DNA from: Aestuariimicrobium sp. p3-SID1156
GTDB taxonomy: Bacteria > Actinomycetota > Actinomycetes > Propionibacteriales > Propionibacteriaceae
Assembly: GCF_025144225.1 (NCBI RefSeq)
Contig: NZ_JALXXB010000001.1
Location: 62,001-126,000, forward strand
DNA: 64,000 nucleotides
Reading direction: 5' to 3'
Made by a program: the position numbers and the translations under genes. The notes below the pieces were generated by a model, which did not search any database, was not told where the DNA came from, and worked only from the letters and a program-made list of their open reading frames with translations. The first letter of the stretch is position 1. Each line of letters starts with the position of its first letter. Of the stretch, positions 52,102-61,325 are shown in pieces.

Positions 52102-53262
52102 TCAGTTCGGCAGGCGCATCAGCATGATGACGTGCTTGTAGTCGCTGTGGGGCTCGCCATCGATGGAGTCCAAGCCGGTCACCAGACAGGGTTTGCCGGG
52201 CGCGGTGAAGGAGAAGTGTACGAAGGGGGCGTCGACGGCCGAGAGGGCGTCGGAGAGGTAGTGCGGGTTGAAACCGGCCGCGGTGATCGCGAGCTCTCCC
52301 CCGGCGTGGTTCTCCACCGAGGCCTCAATGGCTTCGGAGGCCTGGGCCTGGTCGCCGGTGGCAGCCTCCAGCGCGATCTGGCCCTCACCGATGATCATGC
52401 GCAGCGGGGTGTTGCGCTCAGCGACCAGGGCGACGCGCTTGACCGAAGCCTGGATCTCCGAGGTGTTGGCGCGGACGCTGACGGTCGGCTGGATGTTCAT
52501 CAGGTGGCGGACCTTGGGGAATTCCCCATCCAGCAGACGGGTGGTGATCTCGCGGGTGCCGCCGCTGCCGGAGCCCTCGAAGCCGATCAGGCCGTCGCCC
52601 ACCGAACCCGAGGACAGGCTCATGGTGACTTTCTCACCGATGGTCATGGACTTGGCGGTCTCGTTGAGCACCTTGGCCGGCACCAGGGCAGCCCCGGACG
52701 CAGTCGTGCTGGCCGGGCTCCAGTTCAATTCCTTGAGCGCCATGCGATAGCGGTCGGTTGCCAGCAGGCTGAGGGTCTCGCCCTCAATCTCCAGGCGGAC
52801 ACCAGTGAACACGGGCAGCAGTTCGTCGCGTCCAGCGGCCACGACCACCTGGGCGACGGCCTTGGCGAAATCGTTGGACTCCACCGTGCCGGTGGCGGCC
52901 GGCATCTCGGGGAGATTCGGGTAGTCCTGGACCGGCAGGGTCTGCAAGGTGAAGCGCGCCGACCCACAGACCAGCTCGGCTTTGTTCTCATCGCTGGTGA
53001 GCTCGACCGGCTTGTTGGGCAGGGAGCGGGAGATGTCGGCGAGCAACTTGCCCGAGACCAGGGCCTCACCCTCGTCGACGACGGTGGCCGGAACCTCGAT
53101 TTGCGCCGAGGTCTCGTAGTCGAAGCTCGACATCGTCACCCCGGTATCGGAGGCCTTGATGAGCAGGCCGGCCAGGATCGGCACGGAAGGACGCGTCGGC
53201 AGGCTGCGAGCAGCCCAGGCAACGGCTTCGGCCATGATGTCGCGGTCGAGGCGGATCTTCAC
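52102..53262 (-). CDS. dnaN: DNA polymerase III beta sliding clamp
   Basis: 386 residues in three similar domains. Typical segments: LDRDIMAEAVAWAARSLPTRPSVPILAGLLI, AGRDELLPVFTGVRLEIEG, LLATDRYRMALKEL and near the end a C-terminal PCLVTG with LMRLPN. The clamp holds polymerase on DNA. GTG 53262 follows AAAGGGGACCCGA. Its start region abuts oriC, and a 103-nt gap leads to gnd. Confidence 0.98.
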   Translation of the reverse strand: MKIRLDRDIMAEAVAWAARSLPTRPSVPILAGLLIKASDTGVTMSSFDYETSAQIEVPATVVDEGEALVSGKLLADISRSLPNKPVELTSDENKAELVCGSARFTLQTLPVQDYPNLPEMPAATGTVESNDFAKAVAQVVVAAGRDELLPVFTGVRLEIEGETLSLLATDRYRMALKELNWSPASTTASGAALVPAKVLNETAKSMTIGEKVTMSLSSGSVGDGLIGFEGSGSGGTREITTRLLDGEFPKVRHLMNIQPTVSVRANTSEIQASVKRVALVAERNTPLRMIIGEGQIALEAATGDQAQASEAIEASVENHAGGELAITAAGFNPHYLSDALSAVDAPFVHFSFTAPGKPCLVTGLDSIDGEPHSDYKHVIMLMRLPN

Positions 53263-53811
53263 TCGGGTCCCCTTTGGATGGAGGCGTGCGCACTGGAGCG
53301 TCGAACCCACGACAACGTCGGGCTTGACGGCAGAGTGATCATATCGCGGGCCCTGTCATTTGCGACTCGCCTGTGGATGGCGGCTCGAGGGTTGTGGCTG
53401 ACCTTCCGAATCCCCAATCCACACATCCCCACCCGCAGACTTGGGACTCCCGGTTGATGGATGTCTTTCAGTAGTGGTGGTCACACCTGTGGATTCTGTG
53501 GAGAACGCCTGTCTCCCCTAGCGATACGCGAGTTGAGCATGTCCACGGGGGTTGTGGACAACAGTTGATGGAGGGGGGTGGCCTGTGGACCGGGTCCTGG
53601 ATGTGCATTCCTGTCCCGGCGTCATCCACAGGTTGTCCACCATCGGGGGATGGTTTCTCACATGCCTCTCAGGGTGTGCTTCATGGCCGCGCGGAGTTCC
53701 TTGATGGACCACACAGGCTTGCCCGACGGCTGTCAGATCTGCGCGGCCCCGGCAAAGGCAGGCAGTACGTGCGGGTAAGGAGCAAAGGGGGGAAAGAGAA
53801 GGGGCGCGCGA
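53263..53811. other. Replication origin oriC (dnaA-dnaN intergenic)
   Basis: The 549-nt gap between dnaN and dnaA holds no gene and carries a dense set of DnaA-box-like 9-mers in both orientations: 53372 TGTGGATGG, 53415 CAATCCACA, 53488 TGTGGATTC, 53497 TGTGGAGAA, 53553 TGTGGACAA (perfect), 53584 TGTGGACCG, 53622 TCATCCACA and 53633 TTGTCCACC. Position between dnaA and dnaN is the usual place in actinomycetes. No long AT-rich unwinding element stands out; a purine-rich run (AAAGGGGGGAAAGAGAAGGGG) lies next to the dnaA 3' end near 53785. Confidence 0.9.
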
Positions 53812-55242
53812 TCAGCGACCGTTGGCTTCCTGCTTGATGCGGTTTGTCAGCTCGGTCACCTGGTTGAAAACGCTGCGGCGCTCCCCCATCAGGTTGCGGA
53901 TCTTGCGATCAGCGTGCATGACGGTGGTGTGGTCCTTGCCGCCGAACTGCTGGCCGATCTTGGGCAGTGAGAGTTCGGTGAGCTCCCGGCACAGGTACAT
54001 CGCGATCTGGCGTGCCGTCACCAGGACATGCGTCCTGGAGGTACCGGTGAGCTCCTCGACGGTGATGCCGAAGTAGTCCGCCGTGGTACGGATGATCAGT
54101 CCCGACTCGACTGGCGTGTCCCCGCCCTCGGGCATGAGGTCCTTGAGTACCAGCTCTGCTGCCTCCAGATCGACCGACTTGCGGTTCAGGCTCGCGAAAG
54201 CGGTGACGCGGATCAGCGCGCCCTCCAACTCACGGATGTTGGTCTGAATGCGGCTGGCGATGAACTCCAGGACCTCGGCATCCACGCTCAGTCCGTCCGC
54301 GGTCGCCTTCTTCTTCAGGATGGCGATGCGGGTCTCCAGGTCCGGCGGCTGGATGTCGGTGATCAGTCCCCACTCGAAGCGGCTGCGCAGTCGCGGCTCG
54401 AGAGCCTCCAATGCCTTGGGCGGGCGATCGGAGGTCATCACGATCTGCTTCTGGGCATTGTGCAATGTGTTGAAGGTGTGGAAGAACTCCTCCTGGGTCT
54501 GGATCTTGGACTCCAGGAACTGGATGTCGTCGATCAGCAGCACGTCCACGTCGCGGTAGGTGCGGCGGAAGGAGGCGGTGCGGTTCTCCGAGATGGCGTT
54601 GATGAACTCGTTGGTGAGTTCTTCGGTCGAGACGTATTTCACCCGCAGCCGGGTGTAGAAATTGCGCACGTAGTGGCCCAGCGCATGCAGCAGGTGGGTC
54701 TTGCCCAGCCCGGAGTCGCCGTAGATCATCAGCGGGTTGTAGGACTTCCCCGGTGCCTCGGCCACCGCGACCGCCGCAGCATGCGCGAATCGATTCGACG
54801 GACCGATGACGAAGGTCTCGAAGGTGTACTTGGGATTGAGGCGGCTGCCGTCGAGTTCGGTGATCTGCATGCGGGCCGTCGGGTCCATCGCCTCGGACGC
54901 CGGGGAGTTGGGGCCCTCGACCGGCTCCTCCTCCGTCTTTGGCTCTGGCGCCTCGAGGTTCAGCTCCAGATCGGGCTCGATCGTGATGGCCAATCGCATC
55001 GGCTTGTGGAAGATGTCGGAGAGCGACTCCTCCAGCTGGTTGCGCAGACGGGACTCGATGCGCTCGCGGGTGAACTCATTGGGCACCGCGACCATGACGG
55101 TCGATTCGTGGACGGTCAGCGGCTTGGTGCTCTGTAGCCAGGCGCGGCTGGGAGCGTCCACCTTCCTCAGGATCGAGGACCAGGCATCGGACAAGGACAC
55201 AGTCGACTCACCGGGGTGCTCCCAGGGTTGTGACTGGCTCAT
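53812..55242 (-). CDS. dnaA: Chromosomal replication initiator protein DnaA
   Basis: 476 residues. Domain I about 1-90, acidic linker about 95-130, AAA+ domain with Walker A GDSGLGKT (175-182) and Walker B LLIDDIQF, then the DNA-binding domain with GGKDHTTVMHADRKI, the signature that reads the DnaA box. It opens oriC and recruits the helicase. ATG 55242 follows GCGGAGGAAG; in-frame sequence upstream is not similar to DnaA. Three DnaA-like boxes lie upstream (55294-55334), suggesting autoregulation. Confidence 0.99.
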   Translation of the reverse strand: MSQSQPWEHPGESTVSLSDAWSSILRKVDAPSRAWLQSTKPLTVHESTVMVAVPNEFTRERIESRLRNQLEESLSDIFHKPMRLAITIEPDLELNLEAPEPKTEEEPVEGPNSPASEAMDPTARMQITELDGSRLNPKYTFETFVIGPSNRFAHAAAVAVAEAPGKSYNPLMIYGDSGLGKTHLLHALGHYVRNFYTRLRVKYVSTEELTNEFINAISENRTASFRRTYRDVDVLLIDDIQFLESKIQTQEEFFHTFNTLHNAQKQIVMTSDRPPKALEALEPRLRSRFEWGLITDIQPPDLETRIAILKKKATADGLSVDAEVLEFIASRIQTNIRELEGALIRVTAFASLNRKSVDLEAAELVLKDLMPEGGDTPVESGLIIRTTADYFGITVEELTGTSRTHVLVTARQIAMYLCRELTELSLPKIGQQFGGKDHTTVMHADRKIRNLMGERRSVFNQVTELTNRIKQEANGR

Positions 55243-55293
55243 GCGTGGTCTTCCTCCGCTCCCGGACTCGTCAGTGACTGCGTGAGCGACTAG

Positions 55294-55334
55294 TTTTCCA
55301 CAGAATCGTCCACAGTGGATGAGGGTGTGGAAAA
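55294..55334. promoter_or_regulatory. DnaA-box-like sites upstream of dnaA
   Basis: TTTTCCACA (55294), TCGTCCACA (55306) and TGTGGAAAA (55326, reverse) lie 52-92 nt upstream of the dnaA start, in the 412-nt dnaA-rpmH gap. This is a common arrangement for dnaA autoregulation. The rest of the gap holds the rpmH promoter and no gene I can support. Confidence 0.7.
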
Positions 55335-55451
55335 CCCGATGGCCGGGCCGCCCACCACAGTGGCGCTCACCACGTCGTGCTCGCGTTCGACTGCCCAGAA
55401 CGGTAGTGGTGCCCCCGCCCCTACGCAACCGCTGGGTCAGGGAATTCGATG

Positions 55452-55479
55452 GTGACCGGCGTGTCGGCTGGACTACACT
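55452..55479 (+). promoter_or_regulatory. Probable rpmH promoter
   Basis: GTGACC (55452-55457) and TACACT (55474-55479) with a 16-nt spacer resemble -35 and -10 hexamers and lie about 175 nt upstream of the rpmH start. They would drive rpmH-rnpA-yidD-yidC-jag. No other candidate in the gap is as good. Confidence 0.5.
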
Positions 55480-55654
55480 AATGTAGTTCGTCGGCGTTGG
55501 TGATCTGGTGATCCTCGGTTTGCCCTCGCGTGGCAGCATTGCGTATCGTTGACCAGTCGCCGCCTTGCGGTGACCACTTTCCCGCGCCCTGCGGGAGTCC
55601 GACATCGGACAGCCCGCGAGGGCCCACCACGAACGACCACGACGGAGAAATGCC

Positions 55655-55792
55655 GTGACCAAGCGCACTTTCCAGCCCAGCAACCGGCGCCGCAGCCGCA
55701 CCCACGGTTTCCGTGCCCGCATGCGCACCCGCGCCGGCCGCAGCATCCTTTCGGCTCGCCGCCGCAAGGGTCGCGCAGAGCTGTCGGCCTGA
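55655..55792 (+). CDS. rpmH: 50S ribosomal protein L34
   Basis: 45 residues, nearly all basic: [20 protein letters not shown], then [17 protein letters not shown], the universal L34 pattern. The start is a GTG at 55655 with GGAG eight bases upstream. It is first in the plus-strand operon and ends 10 nt before rnpA. Confidence 0.99.
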   Translation: MTKRTFQPSNRRRSRTHGFRARMRTRAGRSILSARRRKGRAELSA

Positions 55793-55802
55793 CGAACAGG
55801 CG

Positions 55803-56186
55803 ATGCTGCCCCGGGCTTCCCGGCTGCGGTCCTCGGCCGATTTCCGCGCCACGACTCGCCAGGGAGTCCGGGTGGGGCGTCCCACCCTCGTCGTGCACGC
55901 ACGGCTCCTGTCCCACAGCCCCCCGGCCGCCGAGTCGACCCGGGTGGGCTTTGTTGTGTCCAAAGCAGTCGGCAATGCCGTCACCCGCAATCAAGTCAAG
56001 CGTCGGCTGCGGCATCTGGTCGCGCCGATGATCCCTAGTTTTCCACAGGATGTCCACATGGTCATCCGTGCCCTCCCCGCCGCCGCGCTTGAGCCCGAGC
56101 GTGTGGCCGATGACCTCGCCGGTGCGGTCTCGTCCTGCCTGAAGCGGCTCGGCACCCCCCAGCCGGGCGCGGGGAGCCCGGCATGA
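55803..56186 (+). CDS. rnpA: Ribonuclease P protein component
   Basis: 127 residues. N-terminal [24 protein letters not shown] and the RNA-contact signature [17 protein letters not shown] (RNxxKRxLR type) identify RnpA, which with RnpB RNA trims the 5' ends of tRNAs. ATG 55803 is chosen over upstream in-frame codons inside rpmH. It overlaps yidD by 4 nt (ATGA). Confidence 0.97.
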   Translation: MLPRASRLRSSADFRATTRQGVRVGRPTLVVHARLLSHSPPAAESTRVGFVVSKAVGNAVTRNQVKRRLRHLVAPMIPSFPQDVHMVIRALPAAALEPERVADDLAGAVSSCLKRLGTPQPGAGSPA

Positions 56187-56476
56187 GGTTCCGTCCGCTG
56201 ACCTGGCTGATGATTGGTTTCGTCCGGGTCTGGCGCGCGGTCATCTCGCCCCTGTACGGGGACGTCTGCAAGTATTACCCCAGCTGTTCGGCCTACGGCT
56301 TGAAAGCCCTCCAGACCCACGGAGCGTTCCGCGGGTCCGCCCTCACCATCTGGCGGATTCTGCGTTGCAACCCCTGGTCGGGTGGTGGCTTCGACCCGGT
56401 CCCGGGCACCCACCAGACCTGCCCGGACGGCCATGCCGGGACCACACCCAACCACGAGGTGAGCAGTGATTCCTGA
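56183..56476 (+). CDS. yidD: Membrane protein insertion efficiency factor YidD
   Basis: 97 residues. The family core is present: [17 protein letters not shown], the Cys-rich [21 protein letters not shown] and [17 protein letters not shown]. YidD helps YidC-dependent membrane insertion. It overlaps rnpA by 4 nt and yidC by 11 nt, so translation is coupled. Confidence 0.97.
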   Translation: MRFRPLTWLMIGFVRVWRAVISPLYGDVCKYYPSCSAYGLKALQTHGAFRGSALTIWRILRCNPWSGGGFDPVPGTHQTCPDGHAGTTPNHEVSSDS

Positions 56477-57578
56477 CCTGTTGTTCGCTGTGCCCATGGA
56501 GGGCGGATTCCGCGGGGTCATCTCCGCCATGATCCAGCCGCTCTACTGGGCGGTGTCGGGTCTTCTGACCCTTTTCCACAAGCTGTGGACCCCTGTCTTC
56601 GGCTATGACGCCGGCGCCACCTGGGTGCTGTCCATCATCTGCCTGGTGATCGTCATCCGAACCGCGCTCATCCCGCTGTTCGTCAAGCAGATCAATGCCT
56701 CCCGCAACATGCAGCTGGTCCAGCCCCGACTGCGTGCCCTTCAGGAGAAGTACGGTCACGACCGCGAGCGGCTGGGCATCGAGACCCAGAAGCTCATGCA
56801 GGAGGAGGGCGTCAACCCCGCCGCCTCCTGCCTGCCGATCCTGCTCCAGATGCCCATCTTCCTGGCCCTGTTCCGCGTGCTCGACGGCGCCGCCCGCGGT
56901 ATCCCTCGGGGATCCTTCTTCCGCAATGACCGTGAGCTGATGCATTCGCTGCAGCATGCGGACTTCTTCGGCGCCAAGCTCGCCGGCCGCTTCCTGCCAT
57001 TCACCGACGGCTTCGGGCCCACCCAGATGATGTCGCTGGTGCTCATCATCGGCATGACCGTGGTGTTGTTCATCACCCAGTTGCAGCTGATGCGCAAGAA
57101 TATGCCGCCGGAGGCCCTCACCGGTCCCATGGCCCAGCAGCAGAAGATGATGCTGTACATCTTCCCCGTCTTCTACGCCTTCACCGGTGTGATGATCCCG
57201 ATCGGTGTACTCCTCTACTGGTTCGTCACCAACGTGTGGACCCTGGGCCAGCAGTACGTCCTCATCCACAACAACCCCACGCCGAACACACCTGCCCACG
57301 TGGACTGGCAGGAGCGCATGCGCGCCAAGGGCCTCGACCCCGATGAGATCGAGCGCAAGAAGCGCGAGAAGCTGCGCCGGGGCCGCCGCCCCTCCCCCAC
57401 CACCACTGCGACGGCCACGGAGGCGGAGGGTGGGGCGGCCGCCAAGCCCACCGTCGCCCGCCAGAACCGCTCCGGCGCCACCCGCAGCACCGTCCGCACG
57501 GACGCCACCGGCACCAAGCAGGTCGTTTCGCGTCAACAGCCCGTGCGGCAGACGCGCTCGGCACGCAAGAAGAAGTAG
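56466..57578 (+). CDS. yidC: Membrane protein insertase YidC (Oxa1 family)
   Basis: 370 residues, with five helices and the conserved region [19 protein letters not shown] that contains the hydrophilic-groove Arg; further [21 protein letters not shown] and [16 protein letters not shown]. The C-terminal 80 residues are basic and disordered (ending SARKKK), a common ribosome-docking tail. GTG 56466 overlaps yidD. It inserts membrane proteins with or without SecYEG. Confidence 0.97.
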   Translation: MIPDLLFAVPMEGGFRGVISAMIQPLYWAVSGLLTLFHKLWTPVFGYDAGATWVLSIICLVIVIRTALIPLFVKQINASRNMQLVQPRLRALQEKYGHDRERLGIETQKLMQEEGVNPAASCLPILLQMPIFLALFRVLDGAARGIPRGSFFRNDRELMHSLQHADFFGAKLAGRFLPFTDGFGPTQMMSLVLIIGMTVVLFITQLQLMRKNMPPEALTGPMAQQQKMMLYIFPVFYAFTGVMIPIGVLLYWFVTNVWTLGQQYVLIHNNPTPNTPAHVDWQERMRAKGLDPDEIERKKREKLRRGRRPSPTTTATATEAEGGAAAKPTVARQNRSGATRSTVRTDATGTKQVVSRQQPVRQTRSARKKK

Positions 57579-57689
57579 AACCACCCCACCAGACGCCGGT
57601 GAACCAGCTGCCCCTGACGCCTGGCTCACGGCGTCCCAGTGACACAGACCCTGGGCCCAATCGAAGCAGGCCCCTGACGAGGAGACATC

Positions 57690-58346
57690 GTGACTGACAT
57701 TCCCCTGCACGAGCAGACCCCCGAAAGCCGGGTGGACGTGCCCACCAGCGACACCCCCGAGGCGGCCCGAGAAGACGATCGGGACGCGGTTCCCGCCCCG
57801 GACGCCGCTCCCCTGGCTGCCCCTGCTGTGGCCCGCGATGCCGGCCAGGACGACGAGGAGGGCGCGGACGTCGAGGCCCCGCCCAAGGAGTCGGCCGCCG
57901 AGCGACTGGACGCCGAGGCCGATCTGGCCGCCGACTACCTCGAGGAGCTGCTCAACATCGCCGACATGGACGGCGACATCGACATCTTCGTCGAAGGCGG
58001 CCGGGCGCACGTGTCGATCGTCACCGACACCGATCAACTCGTCGGCAAGAACGGTGAGGTCCTGGACGCCCTCCAGGAGCTGGCCCGTCTGGTCGTCATG
58101 ACCGAGACCGGGCACCGTTCACGACTCATGCTGGACATCGCCGGCCACCGCGAGCGCCGACGCATCGAGCTCACCGGGCTGGCCAAGGAGGCCATCGCTG
58201 AGGTCAAGGAAACCGGCGAGCAGGTGCGCATGGCGCCGATGAACCCCTTCGAGCGCAAGATCGTCCACGACATCGTCGCCAGCGAGGGTCTGGTCTCGGA
58301 GTCTGAAGGCGTGGAGCCAAACCGTCGGGTGATCATCCTCCCCTGA
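57690..58346 (+). CDS. jag: Jag/KhpB-like RNA-binding protein (KH and R3H domains)
   Basis: 218 residues. The first 70 are acidic and disordered. A KH domain follows (HVSIVTDTDQLVGKNGEVLDALQELARLV), then R3H (RMAPMNPFERKIVHDIVA, ending PNRRVIIL). The R3H Arg and His are present. Homologues bind RNA and affect cell division and envelope control; a Jag-N domain is absent. GTG 57690 follows GAGGAGACATC. A strong terminator follows at 58373. Confidence 0.93.
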   Translation: MTDIPLHEQTPESRVDVPTSDTPEAAREDDRDAVPAPDAAPLAAPAVARDAGQDDEEGADVEAPPKESAAERLDAEADLAADYLEELLNIADMDGDIDIFVEGGRAHVSIVTDTDQLVGKNGEVLDALQELARLVVMTETGHRSRLMLDIAGHRERRRIELTGLAKEAIAEVKETGEQVRMAPMNPFERKIVHDIVASEGLVSESEGVEPNRRVIILP

Positions 58347-58372
58347 TTCGGTGGTGGCGCAGTACGGATTCT

Positions 58373-58412
58373 GCGGCCGAGTTCTGACAGCAGCTCAGAG
58401 CTCGGCCGCTTT
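58373..58412 (+). terminator. Terminator after the rpmH-jag operon
   Basis: 14-bp stem GCGGCCGAGTTCTG / CAGAGCTCGGCCGC with one mismatched (G:T-type) position, 9-nt loop, then TTTGTCT. It lies 27 nt after the jag stop and separates that operon from rsmG-parA-parB. Confidence 0.85.
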
Positions 58413-58524
58413 GTCTCCTCCGGCGTCATCGCGAACTGGAGGTGGCGGTCGCCTCGAGGCCGACCTTGGCGTTGACCTGCGGACCATCTCCCCACACGCT
58501 CTAGGCTGGGGGCGGAGGTACTCG

Positions 58525-59157
58525 GTGAGTGATCAGCTGGACGAGCAAGCGCGTGAGGTCGCTGTGGCGGTCTACGGGCCAAGGTTCGAGCACATTAGTC
58601 GCTATGTCGACATAGTGACTCGGCGCGGCATTGAGTGGGGGCTGCTGGGGCCTCGTGAACCTGAACGCATCTGGTCGCGACACATCTTGAACTGCGCCGC
58701 GCTCTCCGAGCTGCTCCCCCAGGGAACCGACGTCGTCGACATCGGCTCCGGCGCGGGACTTCCGGGACTCCCGGTGGCCATCCTGCGTCCAGACCTACGA
58801 GTCACTCTCGTCGAGTCCCTGAAGCGCCGCGCTGAGTTCCTCGACCTGGCCGTGGCCGAGTTGGGGCTGGGTGATCGAGTCCGTGTGATTCGAGGCCGGG
58901 CCGAGGAGCAGAAGCTCACCCCCGACGTCGTGACCTGTCGCGCCGTCGCTCCCCTGGACAAACTGGTCAGGTGGACCGCGCCTTATTTGCTTCCCCACGG
59001 CCAATTGATCGCCCTCAAGGGCGAGCGGGCTGAGGCCGAGGTCAATGAGCATGCCGCTGAGCTCGCGCGTCGTCGGTTGTCCGCCACGGTCATGTCGATC
59101 CGGGCGCACCAGCTGGCGGAGCCCACCCAGGCCGTTGTTGTTCGGAGAACCGCCTGA
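58525..59157 (+). CDS. rsmG: 16S rRNA (guanine-527-N7)-methyltransferase
   Basis: 210 residues. SAM-binding VVDIGSGAGLPGLPVAI, ESLKRRAEFLD, VTCRAVAPLDKLVRW and ALKGERAEAEV match RsmG, which methylates G527 of 16S rRNA. GTG 58525 follows GGCGGAGGTACTCG; in-frame sequence upstream is a read-through of the terminator region. It lies 134 nt before parA; a parS site is in that gap. Confidence 0.97.
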   Translation: MSDQLDEQAREVAVAVYGPRFEHISRYVDIVTRRGIEWGLLGPREPERIWSRHILNCAALSELLPQGTDVVDIGSGAGLPGLPVAILRPDLRVTLVESLKRRAEFLDLAVAELGLGDRVRVIRGRAEEQKLTPDVVTCRAVAPLDKLVRWTAPYLLPHGQLIALKGERAEAEVNEHAAELARRRLSATVMSIRAHQLAEPTQAVVVRRTA

Positions 59158-59176
59158 CGCACCCGGCTGGGCGGCC

Positions 59177-59190
59177 GTTTCACGTGAAAC
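59177..59190. other. parS: parS site 1
   Basis: GTTTCACGTGAAAC, a perfect 14-nt palindrome matching the bacterial parS consensus, lies 20 nt after rsmG. ParB binds it to start the partition complex. About 3.9 kb from dnaA. Confidence 0.97.
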
Positions 59191-59291
59191 ACTCGACCCG
59201 CCCGGTGCGCTTCCCCCGGCGTCACACCGAGCCACTAGACTCCTGTCGTTGATGAGCGATCCCCCTGTCGCTCCAACTGGGAGGGTTCTGG

Positions 59292-60299
59292 ATGGGCAAG
59301 AAGTCCAAGAAGAAGGATGGCGTTTCACGTGAAACACCAGAGATGGACAAGCCGCGGCGCCTGATGTACGAGACCGACGAGGAGCCGGAACCCCGGGCCG
59401 ACACTCTGGCGTCGGGAGCCCCAGCCCTGGGGTCCCCCGCGAAGAACCAACGAGATGGGCATGAGGCAGTTTCACGTGAAACCCAGCTAGCACCGACACT
59501 CCCCCGCCCGAAGAGACCGCGCGTCATCGTGGTGGCGAACCAGAAGGGCGGCGTGGGAAAGACCACCAGCACGGTCAATCTGGCCGCCGCGCTCGCTCTT
59601 GGTGGACTCAAGGTGCTGGTCATTGATGCCGACCCGCAGGGCAACGCGTCCACCGCGCTCGGCGTTGATCATGAACCGGGCACGGAAGGAACCTACGAGG
59701 TCCTGCTTGAGGGAGCCTCTATCGACGACGTCGCCGTGCCCTCGCCAGAAGAGGGCCACCTCTGGGTCGTGCCCGCCACTATCGACCTCGCCGGAGCTGA
59801 GATCGAACTGGTTTCGGCCATGGGGCGAGAACAGCGACTGAACAAAGCCGTCCGCCACTACGTCGCCGAGAACGAGGTTGACTACGTGTTCCTGGACTGC
59901 CCACCGTCGCTGGGCCTGCTGACTCTCAACGCCCTTGTCGCGGCCACCGACATCCTTGTCCCCATCCAGTGCGAGTACTACGCGTTGGAGGGCCTGTCCC
60001 AGCTCATGAAGACGATCAACATCGTCAAGGGTGAGCTCAACGCGAACCTGAGACTGGGGACGGTACTCCTCACCATGTTCGATACTCGCAACAAGCTGGC
60101 GCATCAAGTAGCCGCCGAAGTCAGGCAGCACTTTCCCGAGGAGACGCTGACCACGCCGATTCCCCGATCTGTACGCATTTCGGAGGCGCCGAGCTATGGA
60201 CTGACGGTGTTGAGTTACGACGGGCGTTCGGCCGGATCGCTGGCCTACCGAGAGGCCGCAGCAGAGATGGCGTCACGTGACGCGGGAAGGACGGAGTGA
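59292..60299 (+). CDS. parA: Chromosome partition ATPase ParA (Soj)
   Basis: 335 residues. Deviant Walker A NQKGGVGKTT (83-92), DADPQGNAS, and FLDCPPSLGLLTLNALVA, the Soj/ParA pattern. The first 77 residues are a disordered basic and acidic leader absent in short ParA proteins. That leader contains VSRET twice (11-15 and 60-64), each encoded by a perfect parS site. ATG 59292 follows GGGAGGG. ParA moves ParB-parS complexes. It overlaps the parB start by one base (TGATG). Confidence 0.98.
   Translation: MGKKSKKKDGVSRETPEMDKPRRLMYETDEEPEPRADTLASGAPALGSPAKNQRDGHEAVSRETQLAPTLPRPKRPRVIVVANQKGGVGKTTSTVNLAAALALGGLKVLVIDADPQGNASTALGVDHEPGTEGTYEVLLEGASIDDVAVPSPEEGHLWVVPATIDLAGAEIELVSAMGREQRLNKAVRHYVAENEVDYVFLDCPPSLGLLTLNALVAATDILVPIQCEYYALEGLSQLMKTINIVKGELNANLRLGTVLLTMFDTRNKLAHQVAAEVRQHFPEETLTTPIPRSVRISEAPSYGLTVLSYDGRSAGSLAYREAAAEMASRDAGRTE
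59322..59335. other. parS: parS site 2, inside parA
   Basis: GTTTCACGTGAAAC in frame with parA, read as the codons for V-S-R-E-T at residues 11-15. Perfect parS palindrome. Confidence 0.97.
59469..59482. other. parS: parS site 3, inside parA
   Basis: GTTTCACGTGAAAC, again in the VSRET frame, at residues 60-64 of ParA. With sites 1 and 2 it gives three perfect sites within 306 nt. Confidence 0.97.
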
Positions 60300-61294
60300 T
60301 GGCAGGGAAGCAGAGCGGTCTCGGTCGCGGTTTGGGGGAGCTGTTCCGGCCCACCAGTGAGGCTGCCGAGTCTCAGGGCTCCATCAAGACAGCACCCGGG
60401 CCGGAGGCCGGAGAAGGCGGTCACGCGGGCACGGCGCCGCGCGAGCAGAACAGGCGTGGGAAAACCTCACCGCCGGATGACCGACCGTTGGAGTCCGCGC
60501 CACTCGAGGACGGCTCGACCTATGCCGAGATTCCGCTGAAGCTGGTGACACCCAATTCTCGTCAGCCGCGCACCGTTTTCGACGAGGATTCCCTGGAGGA
60601 GCTGTCCCAGTCCATCGCCGAAGTAGGCGTCCTGCAGCCAATCGTGGTGCGTCGCACCGAGGACGGCTACGAGTTGATCATGGGGGAGCGACGCCTACGG
60701 GCCTCCCTCCGCGCTGGCATGGAGACCATCCCGGCCATCGTTCGTGGCACGGACGACACCGACATGCTGCGCGATGCCCTGCTGGAGAACCTCCACCGTG
60801 CTGAGCTGAACCCCCTGGAGGAGGCCGCTGCCTACCAGCAGCTCCTTGACGACTTCAACTGCACCAAGGAGGAGCTGTCGACCCGGATCAAGCGGTCCCG
60901 GCCGCAGATCTCCAACACCCTGCGCCTGCTCAAGCTGCCGAGCCCGGTCCAGCGCCGGGTCGCGGCTGGAGTCCTCTCGGCCGGGCATGCGAGAGCATTG
61001 CTCGCTCTTGAAGACCCGCTGCAGCAGGAACGCCTGGCCCAGCGCATCGTGGCCGAGGGACTCTCCGTGCGCACTACCGAGGAGATAGTGGCATTGGGCA
61101 AGCAGGGGACCGTCGAGCCCCGGTCACGTCAGCCGCGTCCGCAATCGGACCGCGCCCTCAGACTCCAGGAAGAGCTCACTGACCACTTCGACACGAGGGT
61201 GAAGGTGACGGCCGGGAAGAACCGCGGTCGAATCGTCATCGAGTTCGGCGATCAAGACGATCTCGACCGGATCCTGCGGATCATCAACTCATAG
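60299..61294 (+). CDS. parB: Chromosome partition protein ParB
   Basis: 331 residues. N-terminal LGRGLGELF, linker, then the ParB/Srx CTP-binding region (NSRQPRTVFDEDSLEELSQSI, QPIVVRRTEDGYELIMGERRLRAS) and helix-turn-helix (STRIKRSRPQISNTLRLL), and a C-terminal dimerisation part. It binds parS and spreads as a CTP-gated clamp. ATG 60299 has AAGGACGGAG upstream; GTG 60296 is the alternative. After the stop a short AT-rich palindrome (GACAAA-GCTA-TTTGTC, 61294-61309) lies between convergent genes. Confidence 0.97.
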   Translation: MAGKQSGLGRGLGELFRPTSEAAESQGSIKTAPGPEAGEGGHAGTAPREQNRRGKTSPPDDRPLESAPLEDGSTYAEIPLKLVTPNSRQPRTVFDEDSLEELSQSIAEVGVLQPIVVRRTEDGYELIMGERRLRASLRAGMETIPAIVRGTDDTDMLRDALLENLHRAELNPLEEAAAYQQLLDDFNCTKEELSTRIKRSRPQISNTLRLLKLPSPVQRRVAAGVLSAGHARALLALEDPLQQERLAQRIVAEGLSVRTTEEIVALGKQGTVEPRSRQPRPQSDRALRLQEELTDHFDTRVKVTAGKNRGRIVIEFGDQDDLDRILRIINS

Positions 61295-61325
61295 ACAAAG
61301 CTATTTGTCGACATAAGGCCAGGTG

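Noticed and set aside
55473..56057. Minus-strand frame across rpmH and rnpA
   Set aside because: Antisense to two certain genes and without recognisable motifs.
56040..56590. DnaA-box-like 9-mers in rnpA and yidC
   Set aside because: Isolated TTTTCCACA-type words within coding sequence, no clustering comparable to oriC or 31483-31784.
60274..60283. GTCACGTGAC-like palindrome near the end of parA as a fourth parS
   Set aside because: Lacks the flanking TTT/AAA of the parS consensus, and lies in codons with no other support.
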